A stretch of DNA of 64,000 nucleotides. Source: Evansella alkalicola. Lineage in GTDB: Bacteria > Bacillota > Bacilli > Bacillales > Salisediminibacteriaceae. Positions 9,107 through 17,598 of the stretch are shown piece after piece. The translations under genes were made by a program, and so were the position numbers. The stretch is taken from positions 133,072 through 197,071 of the forward strand of contig NZ_JAHQCR010000050.1 in the NCBI RefSeq assembly GCF_019042735.1. Reading direction: 5' to 3'. The notes below the pieces were generated by a model, which saw only the letters and a list, made by a program, of their open reading frames with translations, searched no databases and was not told the origin of the DNA. Position 1 is the stretch's first letter. The number at the start of each line of letters is the position of its first letter.

Positions 9107-9393
9107 ATTAAAAATGATGTGTACTTTATGAGGCTTGATGGGGTAGTCTAGAAAGTTATTAATATGTTCGATGTATATAAGTTATCATCTCATCTATATC
9201 TGAGCATGAATAATTCATTATTCTAAACTCCTTATCATTCGTCATACTTTTCAGAAATTATACCACAGAACAGGTGGCCAAATATTATAGTTTCATTTTT
9301 CTATGACTTTCGTATTTTCATTGAGCTGCGTGGATACCCAAAACTTCGCTCTTTTAAAAGAGAGCGTTACTTCGCCGTCGCTAATAGGAACTA
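9107..9393. other. Intergenic region without recognised genes
   Basis: AT-rich sequence between the accessory genes and yvoF. I see no gene. A short plus-strand frame runs into the terminator at 9394-9428 but has no family similarity. Confidence 0.4.
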
Positions 9394-9428
9394 AAAAAAA
9401 AGAGACAAAAATACTAGTCTCTTTTTTG
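9394..9428. terminator. Bidirectional intrinsic terminator after yvoF
   Basis: AGAGAC (9401-9406) pairs with GTCTCT (9417-9422). A run of A on the left and of T on the right make it usable on both strands. It lies just past the yvoF stop. Confidence 0.8.
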
Positions 9429-9476
9429 TGTATTATTTTAGTTTTTACCCTCTATACAAAGTACAAAGACTTCTTC

Positions 9477-10040
9477 TCAAAGTCTTCTCTTCTCTTCCTC
9501 CAACAGAGAATCCACCTGTTGTACCAAATCCTCTCCCATACTTACCTTTTCCATCTGTTCTTTCGTTCGAATGATTCGCATTGGGTTGCCACCAACAAAG
9601 GCACCCTCTGGAACATCTTTATGGACTAACGTACCAGCGGAAACGATAGATCCGTCCCCTATGTTCACACCTGGCAATATAGTGGAGTTGGCACCGACCA
9701 TCACATTGTCACCAATATTAACGTCTCCTAGGCGGTATTCCGTTATTAAGTATTCATGGGCTAGTATCGTAGTATTGTATCCGATGATAGAGTTTTTCCC
9801 AATAGATATCTTCTCTGGAAACATAATATCCATCATCACCATTAGTGCCACAGCTGTCTTGTCCCCAACCTTCATGCGAAGAAAAGTCCGATAAAGCCAA
9901 TTTTTCATCGATATAAACGGTGTATATCTTGCCATTTGGATCACGATGAAGTTTTTCATTACTTTCCAGAATGGCACAGTTTTATATAGCTGCCAAAGGG
10001 AATTTGACTCCGACACGGGATAGCGTGTTGTTCTCCTCAT
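9477..10040 (-). CDS. yvoF: YvoF-like hexapeptide-repeat acetyltransferase
   Basis: A 187-residue acyltransferase of the left-handed beta-helix family. Imperfect hexapeptide repeats run from about residue 75 to 150 (ISIGKN, VNIGDN, VMVGAN, VNIGDG). A His in ILAHEY is in the position of the catalytic residue. Position downstream of ppaX matches B. subtilis yvoF; the substrate is unknown. ATG follows GAGGTGG. Confidence 0.85.
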   Translation of the reverse strand: MRRTTRYPVSESNSLWQLYKTVPFWKVMKNFIVIQMARYTPFISMKNWLYRTFLRMKVGDKTAVALMVMMDIMFPEKISIGKNSIIGYNTTILAHEYLITEYRLGDVNIGDNVMVGANSTILPGVNIGDGSIVSAGTLVHKDVPEGAFVGGNPMRIIRTKEQMEKVSMGEDLVQQVDSLLEEEKRRL

Positions 10041-10132
10041 AAACCCACCTCATTTTTCAATCAATCAATCCATCTCAAACTCGTCCAAAAAAGGATCATC
10101 CCAACAGCCCAATAGCCGCATAGCAACACAGC

Positions 10133-10816
10133 CTATTTGTTTCGGATACCCAAGACTTCAAGAAGATCTGGCATTGTTTCTAGCATCACATCTGGCTCAA
10201 AGGAATTAAGGAATTCTTTCCCTTTAATGCTCCAAGATACTCCAGCTGTATATGTCCCAGCGTTCTTCCCTCCAAGAATGTCGTGCTGACTGTCACCAAT
10301 CATCATTGTTTTTTCAGGGACAGAGCCCAGTGCTTTCATCGCTTTTTCCAGTGGCTCTGGATGTGGTTTATAATTTTCTACTTGATCTAAGGCGACGATG
10401 ATGTCAAAAAAACGGTCAATCCCCATCAACTTCATACCTTTCAACGCTGTTTCTCGAAGCTTCGTCGTCACAATTGCCATCTTGTAACCTTCCTTATGAA
10501 GAGCTTCCAATGTATCTATGACCCCTTCATATTCAGTTACAAGTTCGTCATGCTTAGCGTGATTGAAGACACGATATGTTTTTGTCATCTCTTCTACCTT
10601 TTCAGGGTCCAGCTTTTCAAACGTTTCGGACAATGGTGGTCCAATAAAGGATACGACATCTTCCCGCTTATATTTTCCAGGATAATATTGCTCCATTGTA
10701 TGTAAAAAAGAGTCTACAATAAGATCAATTGTATTGATTAATGTCCCATCTAAGTCAAATAAAATCGTGTCTACCGATTGTAATTTACTTTTTCTGTTAC
10801 CGCTGCTTTCTGTCAT
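10133..10816 (-). CDS. ppaX: PpaX, pyrophosphatase (HAD family) linked to HPr kinase
   Basis: Hydrolyses the pyrophosphate made when HprK dephosphorylates P-Ser-HPr. HAD subfamily IA: motif I DTILFDLDGTLINT, motif II VTTKLR, motif III KPHPEP, motif IV IGDSQHDI. Start set at ATG 10816 (227 aa), 9 nt after AAGGAG. An in-frame start 14 codons upstream has no SD and abuts a REP copy. Context hprK-lgt-yvoD-ppaX-yvoF is exactly that of B. subtilis. Confidence 0.93.
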   Translation of the reverse strand: MTESSGNRKSKLQSVDTILFDLDGTLINTIDLIVDSFLHTMEQYYPGKYKREDVVSFIGPPLSETFEKLDPEKVEEMTKTYRVFNHAKHDELVTEYEGVIDTLEALHKEGYKMAIVTTKLRETALKGMKLMGIDRFFDIIVALDQVENYKPHPEPLEKAMKALGSVPEKTMMIGDSQHDILGGKNAGTYTAGVSWSIKGKEFLNSFEPDVMLETMPDLLEVLGIRNK

Positions 10817-10863
10817 GCCTGTCCACTCCTTATATAATGATGGGACCATAGTTACCAAAAAGT

Positions 10864-10883
10864 TACGGGACCAGGTCCCCGAA
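10864..10883. repeat. REP-type palindrome between yvoD and ppaX
   Basis: One copy with a 20-nt core and flank identical to 167-186. It lies between the yvoD stop and the ppaX SD, inside the operon. Confidence 0.85.
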
Positions 10884-10887
10884 TATT

Positions 10888-11877
10888 TTATGAACTTTTC
10901 TCCCTTGGGTACTCCAAGTCTTTATCTCCTTGCCCCAACGAAGAAGTAGATAACTTACCATTTTTCTCAAGTCTATTCCAAATCAACGCCACAGCCATTG
11001 TCAAAATAATAGCCGTCACAAGCCTGATAAGTAATAAAGGCCATAATGGAATTCCTAACGGCGCAAATAGCAGTGTATCCTCAATAACTGCGTGACACGC
11101 AACAAGGAAAATCATGACAAGGTAAATATCCTTTTTACTGACCCCGTCCTCCTTCACTGCTTGAATCATCACCCCAGCTCCATAGGCAAGGCCAAAAACC
11201 AGTCCTGCTGCGAGTGTCGTAGACGTGTTTTCCCGTATACCAAGCACTCGTGTAAACGGCGCCGTCCATCGTGAAAATACTTCAAGCCACTTTAAGTCCT
11301 TCATCACTTGAATAAATACCATAATAGGAATCACAATGATCGCCAGCTGTAAAATACCAAAAAACGCACTCTCTACACCTTGCAGTACAATGGCTCCCCA
11401 GCCTGTCACTTGTTCTCCATCACTAGAAGGGACAAGTCCATACTTCGCAATTTCACCGCCTCCTTGCCAAACGAGGTTAATTAGCCATGCAGAAAACAAA
11501 GCTAACCCGATTCGCACTAGAAGCACGATCCATATTTTTACCCCAACCTGTTTTGCTACTGCAGATTCAACAAATAGATTGTGAGAGAAGGAAAGCATGA
11601 CTGCTAGTATGAAAACCTCCTTCACTGTCAGGTCCATGGTGAGTATTGCCCCAATTGCAGCATATAAATTCAAGACATTTCCCAATACCAGTGCAATCGA
11701 TGCCTCGCCACTTAAGCCGATGAAACCCATTAATGGGGCTAAGAGTGAGGTGAGCCACCCCATCACTGGTGTATATCCAAGAATTGTCACAATTAAAGTG
11801 ATTGGAAAAATAATTTTTCCTAGTGTCCAAGTAGTTTGGAGTCCCACTTTTAAACCGTTTATTAGTGTTTTCTTCAC
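10888..11877 (-). CDS. yvoD: YvoD-like nucleoside-recognition (Gate) domain membrane protein
   Basis: Polytopic membrane protein (329 aa, about 8 hydrophobic segments) with two nucleoside-recognition/Gate-type halves: TWTLGKIIFPITLIVTILG near the N-terminus and GILQLAIIVIPIMVFIQVM in the middle. The same domain occurs in SpmA/SpmB and FeoB. Position between lgt and ppaX matches B. subtilis yvoD. Function is not established. GTG start with GAGGAGGG. Confidence 0.82.
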   Translation of the reverse strand: MKKTLINGLKVGLQTTWTLGKIIFPITLIVTILGYTPVMGWLTSLLAPLMGFIGLSGEASIALVLGNVLNLYAAIGAILTMDLTVKEVFILAVMLSFSHNLFVESAVAKQVGVKIWIVLLVRIGLALFSAWLINLVWQGGGEIAKYGLVPSSDGEQVTGWGAIVLQGVESAFFGILQLAIIVIPIMVFIQVMKDLKWLEVFSRWTAPFTRVLGIRENTSTTLAAGLVFGLAYGAGVMIQAVKEDGVSKKDIYLVMIFLVACHAVIEDTLLFAPLGIPLWPLLLIRLVTAIILTMAVALIWNRLEKNGKLSTSSLGQGDKDLEYPREKSS

Positions 11878-11978
11878 TTTGGGCCCTCCTCTTTTATGTT
11901 TTAGCTAAATGAAACGAATTCATACTTCCTTAACTGCTGACGATTTTTTTACAGCATCACTATAGCCATTATTTGCGA

Positions 11979-12027
11979 AAAAAAAGGTGGCGTCAAGGAC
12001 AGAGAATCCAAAACACCACCTACTCTA
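11979..12027 (-). terminator. Intrinsic terminator after lgt
   Basis: AGGTGG (11985-11990) pairs with CCACCT (12016-12021), with a smaller inner GGA/TCC pairing. On the minus strand the stem is followed by at least eight T. It lies about 60 nt past the lgt stop. Confidence 0.8.
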
Positions 12028-12088
12028 GAAGTTTGAAATATCTAATTACTCAAGCACATTGGTAAAAATCCAATCAAACTGTCAAAAT

Positions 12089-12982
12089 TTATTTTTTCTT
12101 TTTCCCACGTGATGACTTCTTTTTCCCTTTTTTATTACTTGGCTTTGCCTGATTCACCTTTGGCTCTTCATCAAGATAGCGCTCATTCGCCAACCCTTTT
12201 TTTCGTCGATAGATAATAAGAATTATTCCGCCAATAATCGTAAGAATGGACACTACTTGTGCAGTCTTTAAAACTCCGAAAATGAGTAAATAATCTGTTC
12301 GAATCCCCTCAATGACAAAGCGTCCTACAGAATACCAAATTGCATACGTGATGAACATTTCACCACGACGCATGTTCACTCGACGTAAATAGAGCAGCAG
12401 GGCAACACCTGCGATATTCCATAACGATTCATATAAAAACGTCGGTTGATAATAAACACCGTTAATGTACATTTGGTTAATGATGAACTCAGGGAGCATG
12501 AGGTTTTCTAAAAAACTTCTAGAAACCTCTCCACCATATACCTCCTGGTTCATAAAGTTCCCCCATCGGCCTATTGCCTGACCTAGAAGAATACTCGGTG
12601 CTGCGATGTCAGCAATCTTCCAAAAAGAAAACCCTCGCACCTTCGCAAATATGACGGCCGTGAGCACAGCAGCGATCAAAGCACCGTGAATGGCCAAGCC
12701 ACCTTCCCATATGTAAAAAGCACTGATTGGGTTGTGGGAGAAATGCTCCCATCTGAAAATGACGTAATATAATCTCGCCCCAATGATAGCTGCAGGGAGA
12801 GCAAACAGTAGCAAATCTGCAAAAAGCTCCTTTGGCAATCCTCGCTTTTGAGCTTCATGATTTGCTAATAAATATCCTAAAAATGCCCCTAAACCAATTA
12901 ACAATCCATACCAATAAACGGTTAACGGTCCTAATTCAAAGGCCACTGGATTCAATGGTTGAATGGTCCCTAATAAAAACAA
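12089..12982 (-). CDS. lgt: Lgt, prolipoprotein diacylglyceryl transferase
   Basis: Transfers diacylglycerol from phosphatidylglycerol to the lipobox Cys of prolipoproteins (CccB and TrpX-like here would be substrates). Seven membrane segments; Lgt signature GRWGNFMNQE and the HGAL motif near WEGGLAIHG. The C-terminal ~35 residues are very Lys-rich and probably cytoplasmic. Start chosen at TTG 12982 because GGGGTGG lies just upstream; GTG 12991 overlaps that SD. Confidence 0.94.
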   Translation of the reverse strand: MFLLGTIQPLNPVAFELGPLTVYWYGLLIGLGAFLGYLLANHEAQKRGLPKELFADLLLFALPAAIIGARLYYVIFRWEHFSHNPISAFYIWEGGLAIHGALIAAVLTAVIFAKVRGFSFWKIADIAAPSILLGQAIGRWGNFMNQEVYGGEVSRSFLENLMLPEFIINQMYINGVYYQPTFLYESLWNIAGVALLLYLRRVNMRRGEMFITYAIWYSVGRFVIEGIRTDYLLIFGVLKTAQVVSILTIIGGIILIIYRRKKGLANERYLDEEPKVNQAKPSNKKGKKKSSRGKKKK

Positions 12983-13172
12983 TACTTCCACCCCGCTTTA
13001 TTCTACTTCCTGTAGTGAAGAAAAGGAGCTTTCCCCCTTCTTCACTCTAACATACAAACTAGCATTCCACTTGTGATTTGAATTGCAACATTTTTAACAA
13101 AAGGAGAGCCTTCAATAAACATCTTCTCATACAAATATGAACATTTCATGAAGATGAGATAGCCCATAAAAA

Positions 13173-14111
13173 TTAATACTCGTCGCGGTCTCCTTCTTCG
13201 ATCACATTTGCGAGTTTTTCCGTAAACTCTTCAGCTGCATTAATCCCCATTCGCTTCAACCTGAAGTTCATTGCAGCAACTTCAATAATAACAGCGAGGT
13301 TCCTACCTGGGCGAACAGGTACTGTCATTTTAGGAATCTCCGTATCAAATATTTTTAACATATCCTCCTCTAAACCAAGACGATCATATTGTTTCTTCTG
13401 ATCCCAAAGCTCAAGGTGAATCGATAAACCTATCCGCTTAAAGTTTCTGACTGAACCAGCCCCAAACAATGTCATCACGTTAATAATTCCTAGTCCTCGG
13501 ATCTCAAGTAGATGCTTAATAAGGTCAGGCGCTTGTCCAACTAGGACACCATCATGCTCCTGCTTAATTTCAACCGAATCATCAGCAACGAGACGATGCC
13601 CCCTGCGCACAAGGTCAAGAGCAGTCTCACTTTTACCTACACCACTGGAGCCTGTAATAAGAACCCCAACGCCATATATATCAATTAATACCCCATGCAT
13701 GGCAGTCATAGGTGCAAGCTGCGTCTCTAAGTAGTTTGTAACTTGGGAACTCAAGCGCGTCGTCGTCATATCAGATCTTAAAACTGGAACCCCAACTTCA
13801 TTTGCCGCGTCAATAAGCTCTTCAGGAGCATCTAAACCACGTGACAAGATGACACTTGGCGTATCATATGTACATAACCGAACCATACGATCCTTTTTTT
13901 CTTCGTTCGTTAATTTTGAAAAAAAGGATAGCTCCGTTTTACCAAGAAGTTGAATACGCTTAGCAGGATAGTAGGTAAAATACCCCGCCATCTCCATCCC
14001 TGGCCTCGATATATCACTCGTTGTAATTGGTCTGTATGCAATTTCTTCCTCACTGTTTATCAGCTCTAAATTAAACTCTTCTATTAGATTCTCTGCAGTA
14101 ACTTTTACCAT
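13173..14111 (-). CDS. hprK: HprK, HPr kinase/phosphorylase
   Basis: Phosphorylates Ser46 of HPr and reverses the reaction; the central sensor of carbon catabolite repression in Firmicutes. The C-terminal catalytic domain has the Walker A loop TGSSGVGKSE and the family signature EIRGLGIINVMTLFGAG; VRPGRNLAVIIEVAAMN follows. The N-terminal domain contains TTSDISRPGMEMAGYF. Start at ATG 14111 (312 aa), after AAAGGAGG; a longer frame upstream lacks an SD. First gene of the hprK-lgt-yvoD-ppaX-yvoF group. Confidence 0.96.
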   Translation of the reverse strand: MVKVTAENLIEEFNLELINSEEEIAYRPITTSDISRPGMEMAGYFTYYPAKRIQLLGKTELSFFSKLTNEEKKDRMVRLCTYDTPSVILSRGLDAPEELIDAANEVGVPVLRSDMTTTRLSSQVTNYLETQLAPMTAMHGVLIDIYGVGVLITGSSGVGKSETALDLVRRGHRLVADDSVEIKQEHDGVLVGQAPDLIKHLLEIRGLGIINVMTLFGAGSVRNFKRIGLSIHLELWDQKKQYDRLGLEEDMLKIFDTEIPKMTVPVRPGRNLAVIIEVAAMNFRLKRMGINAAEEFTEKLANVIEEGDRDEY

Positions 14112-14259
14112 TGTAAAGTTAACCTCCTTTAAAAACACACCTCTCATTTTATCATACCCGATTACTCACGTTAAAATAATTTTCCAGTTGACATTGAAAT
14201 GATATGGCGATGATTGTACTATTTGCGTTGGGAAAACTCGAGTTTAGCCTCAATTTATA

Positions 14260-14283
14260 GGGGTTGGGAGTCGGGGGGGCGGG
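14260..14283 (+). other. G-quadruplex-type motif
   Basis: Four G-runs (14260-14263, 14266-14268, 14273-14279, 14281-14283) separated by 1-4 nt on the plus strand fit the G3+N1-7 pattern. This is striking in AT-rich DNA and sits directly beside the 52-bp array. Confidence 0.6.
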
Positions 14284-14316
14284 CTAGTTTTTTCAACTTC
14301 TCTTACCTTTACCTTT

Positions 14317-15030
14317 TGTCCGCTCCCACTGCATCTGCGGACATTTCACCTGCTTTTCATTTTACTTTTGTCCGCTCCCACCGCATCTGCGGACATTTCA
14401 ACTTCTTTTCATTTTACTTTTGTCCGCTCCCACTGCATCTGCGGACATTTCTTACACTTTTCCTTTACCTTTTGTCCGCACACTCTGCACCTGCGGACAT
14501 TTCACCTGCTTTCCATTTATCTTTTGTCCGCTCCCACCGTAGCTGCGGACATTTCAACTTCTTTTCCTTTGCCTTTTGTCCGCTCCCACTTCATCTGCGG
14601 ACATTTCACCTGCTTTCTCTTTACCTTTTGTCCGCTCCCACCGCATCTGCGGACATTTCACCTGCTTTTCATTTGCCTTTTGTCCGCTCCCACTGCATCT
14701 GCGGACATTTTAACTTCTTTTCCTTTACCTTTTGTCCGCAGGCAATGCATCTGCGGACATTTCAGCTGCTTTTCCTTTGCCTTTTGTCCGCTCACACTTC
14801 ATCTGCGGACATTTCATCTACTTTTCCTTCGCCTTTTGTCCGCTCCCACTGCATCTGCGGACATTTCACCTTCTTTCTCTTTACCTTTTGTCCGCACTCA
14901 CTTCAGCTGCGGACATTTCATCTACTTTTCCTTCGCCTTTTGTCCGCTCCCACTGCATCTGCGGACATTTCTTACACTTTTCCTTTGCCTTTTGTCCGCA
15001 CCAATCGCATCTAACGACATAATTCCATCT
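14317..15030. repeat. 52-bp tandem array, 14 units with TGTCCGC/GCGGACA hairpin
   Basis: TGTCCGC recurs exactly every 52 bp from 14317 to 14993. Each unit is a 27-bp inverted repeat (TGTCCGC, 13-nt loop, GCGGACA) plus a 25-bp T/C-rich spacer. Because 52 is not a multiple of 3 and the spacer lacks stops, all three plus-strand frames stay open for about 100-270 codons. These low-complexity frames (rich in F, S, C, H, P) have no SD and are not believable genes. In the last unit the right arm changes to TAACGACA, the arm used in the array at 48.4 kb. Confidence 0.92.
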
Positions 15031-15099
15031 ACATTTTATCCACTACACCATTTTTAGATGACAATTACAATATAAATAAACCACAAATCATCAAGAAAC

Positions 15100-15153
15100 A
15101 AAAACATGCGGCTAGACCCATAAAAATTTGAGTCCATACCGCATGCTTTTTTT
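15100..15153. terminator. Intrinsic terminator after yvlD
   Basis: CATGCGG (15105-15111) pairs with CCGCATG (15139-15145), with inner GAC/GTC pairing. T-runs on both strands make it bidirectional. Confidence 0.75.
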
Positions 15154-15315
15154 ATATAAAGGGGGGAATCACCTAATCTAATTAATTTTTACTTCTATTT
15201 CTCAAAGCATAATCCGCTACTCATATTCCGCAAATCAAAATCCGTAACTCATAACCCGCTACTCATCAACCAAACTCCCCAACCAAATTAAGAAAATCAA
15301 ATTTCCTAAAACATA

Positions 15316-15672
15316 TTATCGCTTCGTCACAGGGTCTACGACAAAGGAATGGATTAGGGAACTTAATGCAGCAAATATGATGGCTGCAACGATTGCCATG
15401 CCAAATCCATCGATTACAAAGCTACTTCCCATCATGATTGAGGTAAGCCAAAGTGTGATGGCGTTCACCACAAACAAGAACAATCCAAGGGTAAGTACAG
15501 TAAGTGGAAGTGTTAGTGCAATTAAAATTGGCTTTACAACCATATTTACTAACGCAAGAATAAAGCTTGCTAAGATAGCTGCTGCGATACCTGACACTTC
15601 AAAACCATTAAAGAAGTGGGAGATAACTAGGAGGACCGCAGCATTGACAAGAATTTGGATAATCCAACTCAT
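15316..15672 (-). CDS. yvlD: YvlD-like small membrane protein (phage holin family)
   Basis: A 118-residue protein with four hydrophobic segments (about 5-22, 28-48, 55-75 and 88-108). It belongs to the widespread 4-TM holin-superfamily-IV / DUF360 group; no lytic role is implied. It follows yvlC with a one-base overlap, as in B. subtilis yvlABCD, an operon linked to envelope stress. Confidence 0.83.
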   Translation of the reverse strand: MSWIIQILVNAAVLLVISHFFNGFEVSGIAAAILASFILALVNMVVKPILIALTLPLTVLTLGLFLFVVNAITLWLTSIMMGSSFVIDGFGMAIVAAIIFAALSSLIHSFVVDPVTKR

Positions 15673-15866
15673 TAAGATCTGTCCGTTTCATTCGGAATAA
15701 TGATGGCTCCTATAAAGTATGCCAAAAATACGCCACCTACTGATGCTAACACTAATACTACAGTTACTAAACGGACAATCGTTGGATCAATATTAAAATA
15801 TTTACCTAATCCGCCACACACACCTGCGATCATGCGATCATCTACTGCTCGATATAAGCGTCTCAT
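15672..15866 (-). CDS. yvlC: YvlC, PspC-domain membrane protein
   Basis: A 64-residue PspC protein: MRRLYRAVDDRMIAGVCGGL, then the DPTIVRL segment and one hydrophobic helix (LVTVVLVLASVGGVFLAYF). PspC proteins are envelope-stress sensors or partners. ATG 15866 is preceded by AAGGGGAG at 8 nt; an earlier in-frame GTG overlaps the SD. Confidence 0.85.
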   Translation of the reverse strand: MRRLYRAVDDRMIAGVCGGLGKYFNIDPTIVRLVTVVLVLASVGGVFLAYFIGAIIIPNETDRS

Positions 15867-15986
15867 GATGACCACTCCCCTTTCTGTCCTATATCTTTAC
15901 TGCATGCACGAAAAATTTCGTTTACAGTATGCTAATTTTATATTTCGCCATTAGCTAGGTTATCTCTTTATTCTTTATTTGCCTCA

Positions 15987-17102
15987 TTAGTTGCGCAAAT
16001 TAATAGAGCCAGTTGTCGCTTCGGCTTCAACGTATAAACCACTTTCCCCATTCTTATTAGATAAAAACGACATTTTTTTATTACCAAACTCTTTTACTTC
16101 ATCAAGAACCGTTAACTGTGGAAGATCGCAGTTAATACCACCAACTGTGGTTTTAATTTCCCCTTCCGTTTTCACATTATTAGGGACATGGACCATGACA
16201 CTTCCAGTGGTTGTCTTCATATATACTCTACTCACAGCTGGCTCAAGCAGTGTATAGTTTATGGTGCCATTTAATGTTTCAATTTCAAGGTCACCTTTTG
16301 TAGCACTTAATGCAATCGTTCCATTTACGGTTTTGGCGTCACAATTGTTTGACACAAGTTTACCAACAGATATTGTTCCATTTACTGTCTCTAGTCGAAC
16401 CACTTCTCCACTAAGCTCTTCAAAGTTGATTCGGCCATTCACAGTTTGCGCTTCAAACTTCTCAGTAAACGCAACATTTTCACCACTTATTTTTCCATTA
16501 AATGTGTATAGTTTAATTTTTTCTAAATCCTTCTTCGGAACATATACAACTGTGTTTACTTTCATAGACTTCTTACGTGATTCAAATCGCATTTTTTCAT
16601 TGGCAGTATCAAAGTATACTTCATCTAAAAATACACGACGGGCTTCATCTGAATCGTTCACCTTATACACTTTTACATTACATTCCACACGGATATCATC
16701 TTCGTCCCAAGGTAGGAATGAGACGCTTCCATTTTCCACCGTAATTTCAACATTTTTCACCGTCGCATCACGATGCTGGAATACATGTTGAATCTCCACA
16801 GAAGATCCAAAGTTAAAGTCTAGATCAAATTCTTTTATTTTCTGCACCGCATCTTCAATAAACTCAGAGAACCGAGTTGCAAATGATGTTGCTTTTGATT
16901 CCATTTTACGATAGTTTGCTCCGCTCTCCCAATCTACATCTCGTGAAATAGAGCGTTCTGATGTATCTTGAGTCACCGATTCTTTCTGCTTACTGTCAGT
17001 GCCTTTATCTTCCTTTAAAGCATTTAACAACTGCAAGCCTTCCTCCGCAGAGATTTTACCATCTTCAATCATCTTTAATATCATTTTACGTTCTTCTTGC
17101 AT
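15987..17102 (-). CDS. yvlB: YvlB, DUF4097 beta-repeat protein
   Basis: 371 residues. The N-terminal ~35 residues form a short helical domain (MILKMIEDGKISAEEGLQLL, the SHOCT-like segment seen before DUF4097). After a polar linker, about 240 residues are made of short parallel-beta repeats of the type TVNGTISV, ETLNGTINY and TTTGSVMV, typical of DUF4097. ATG 17102 follows GAGGAGG. Likely cotranscribed with yvlC and yvlD; role in envelope stress inferred from context. Confidence 0.85.
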   Translation of the reverse strand: MQEERKMILKMIEDGKISAEEGLQLLNALKEDKGTDSKQKESVTQDTSERSISRDVDWESGANYRKMESKATSFATRFSEFIEDAVQKIKEFDLDFNFGSSVEIQHVFQHRDATVKNVEITVENGSVSFLPWDEDDIRVECNVKVYKVNDSDEARRVFLDEVYFDTANEKMRFESRKKSMKVNTVVYVPKKDLEKIKLYTFNGKISGENVAFTEKFEAQTVNGRINFEELSGEVVRLETVNGTISVGKLVSNNCDAKTVNGTIALSATKGDLEIETLNGTINYTLLEPAVSRVYMKTTTGSVMVHVPNNVKTEGEIKTTVGGINCDLPQLTVLDEVKEFGNKKMSFLSNKNGESGLYVEAEATTGSINLRN

Positions 17103-17174
17103 GAAAATTTCCTCCTCTAATATAATTTCAGTATTTGTCCACAACATGCTGGTTATGTGTACATTCTTGTTCAT

Positions 17175-17520
17175 TCTCGAAAAACATAGCCTACCTTCAT
17201 GCGTTCAAGTGATCATACTTGAATTTTTTCCCTTACTATATACTACCGAGTTACATAAAAAAAAGTTTCATATATTCAGGTATGTTTTTCAGTTCTTGTT
17301 GTTAATTCTATTTTAGTGGAGCTGAAATTAATCTGATACGGACTGGAGGCCGTTTATAACTAAGACTAGAGGCTTATTTTCAAAAAATATATTAGCAAAA
17401 ACGATCATACATTTTATTTTTGCAAAAAATCGAAGGATAGTAAACTCACATCGAGGCTCTCCCCCTCATCACCCACATCGGACAAAGCACTAGACAATAC
17501 ACCAGCTCAATAAATCAAAG
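17175..17520. other. Intergenic region upstream of yvlB
   Basis: AT-rich region between uvrA and yvlB with no convincing gene. It must hold the yvlBCD promoter, which I cannot place exactly. Confidence 0.4.
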
Positions 17521-17523
17521 CAC

Positions 17524-17572
17524 ATAAAAAAACCAACAGTACAAGCACCAATGGCACTTACATCTGTTGGCT
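17524..17572 (-). terminator. Intrinsic terminator after uvrA
   Basis: CCAACAG (17533-17539) pairs with CTGTTGG (17564-17570), followed on the minus strand by seven T. It is about 30 nt past the uvrA stop. Confidence 0.85.
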
Positions 17573-17598
17573 CACAAACACAAAAACTAACACTCACA

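Noticed and set aside
14317..15030. CRISPR array
   Set aside because: Repeat plus spacer periodicity is 52 bp, but the spacers are near-identical and no cas genes are present. The same holds for the 48.4-kb array.
14214..15057. Three long overlapping plus-strand frames (up to 266 codons) rich in Phe, Ser, Cys and His
   Set aside because: They arise because the 52-bp repeat has no stop codon in any plus frame; no SD, no domain, and the same residues recur in all three frames.
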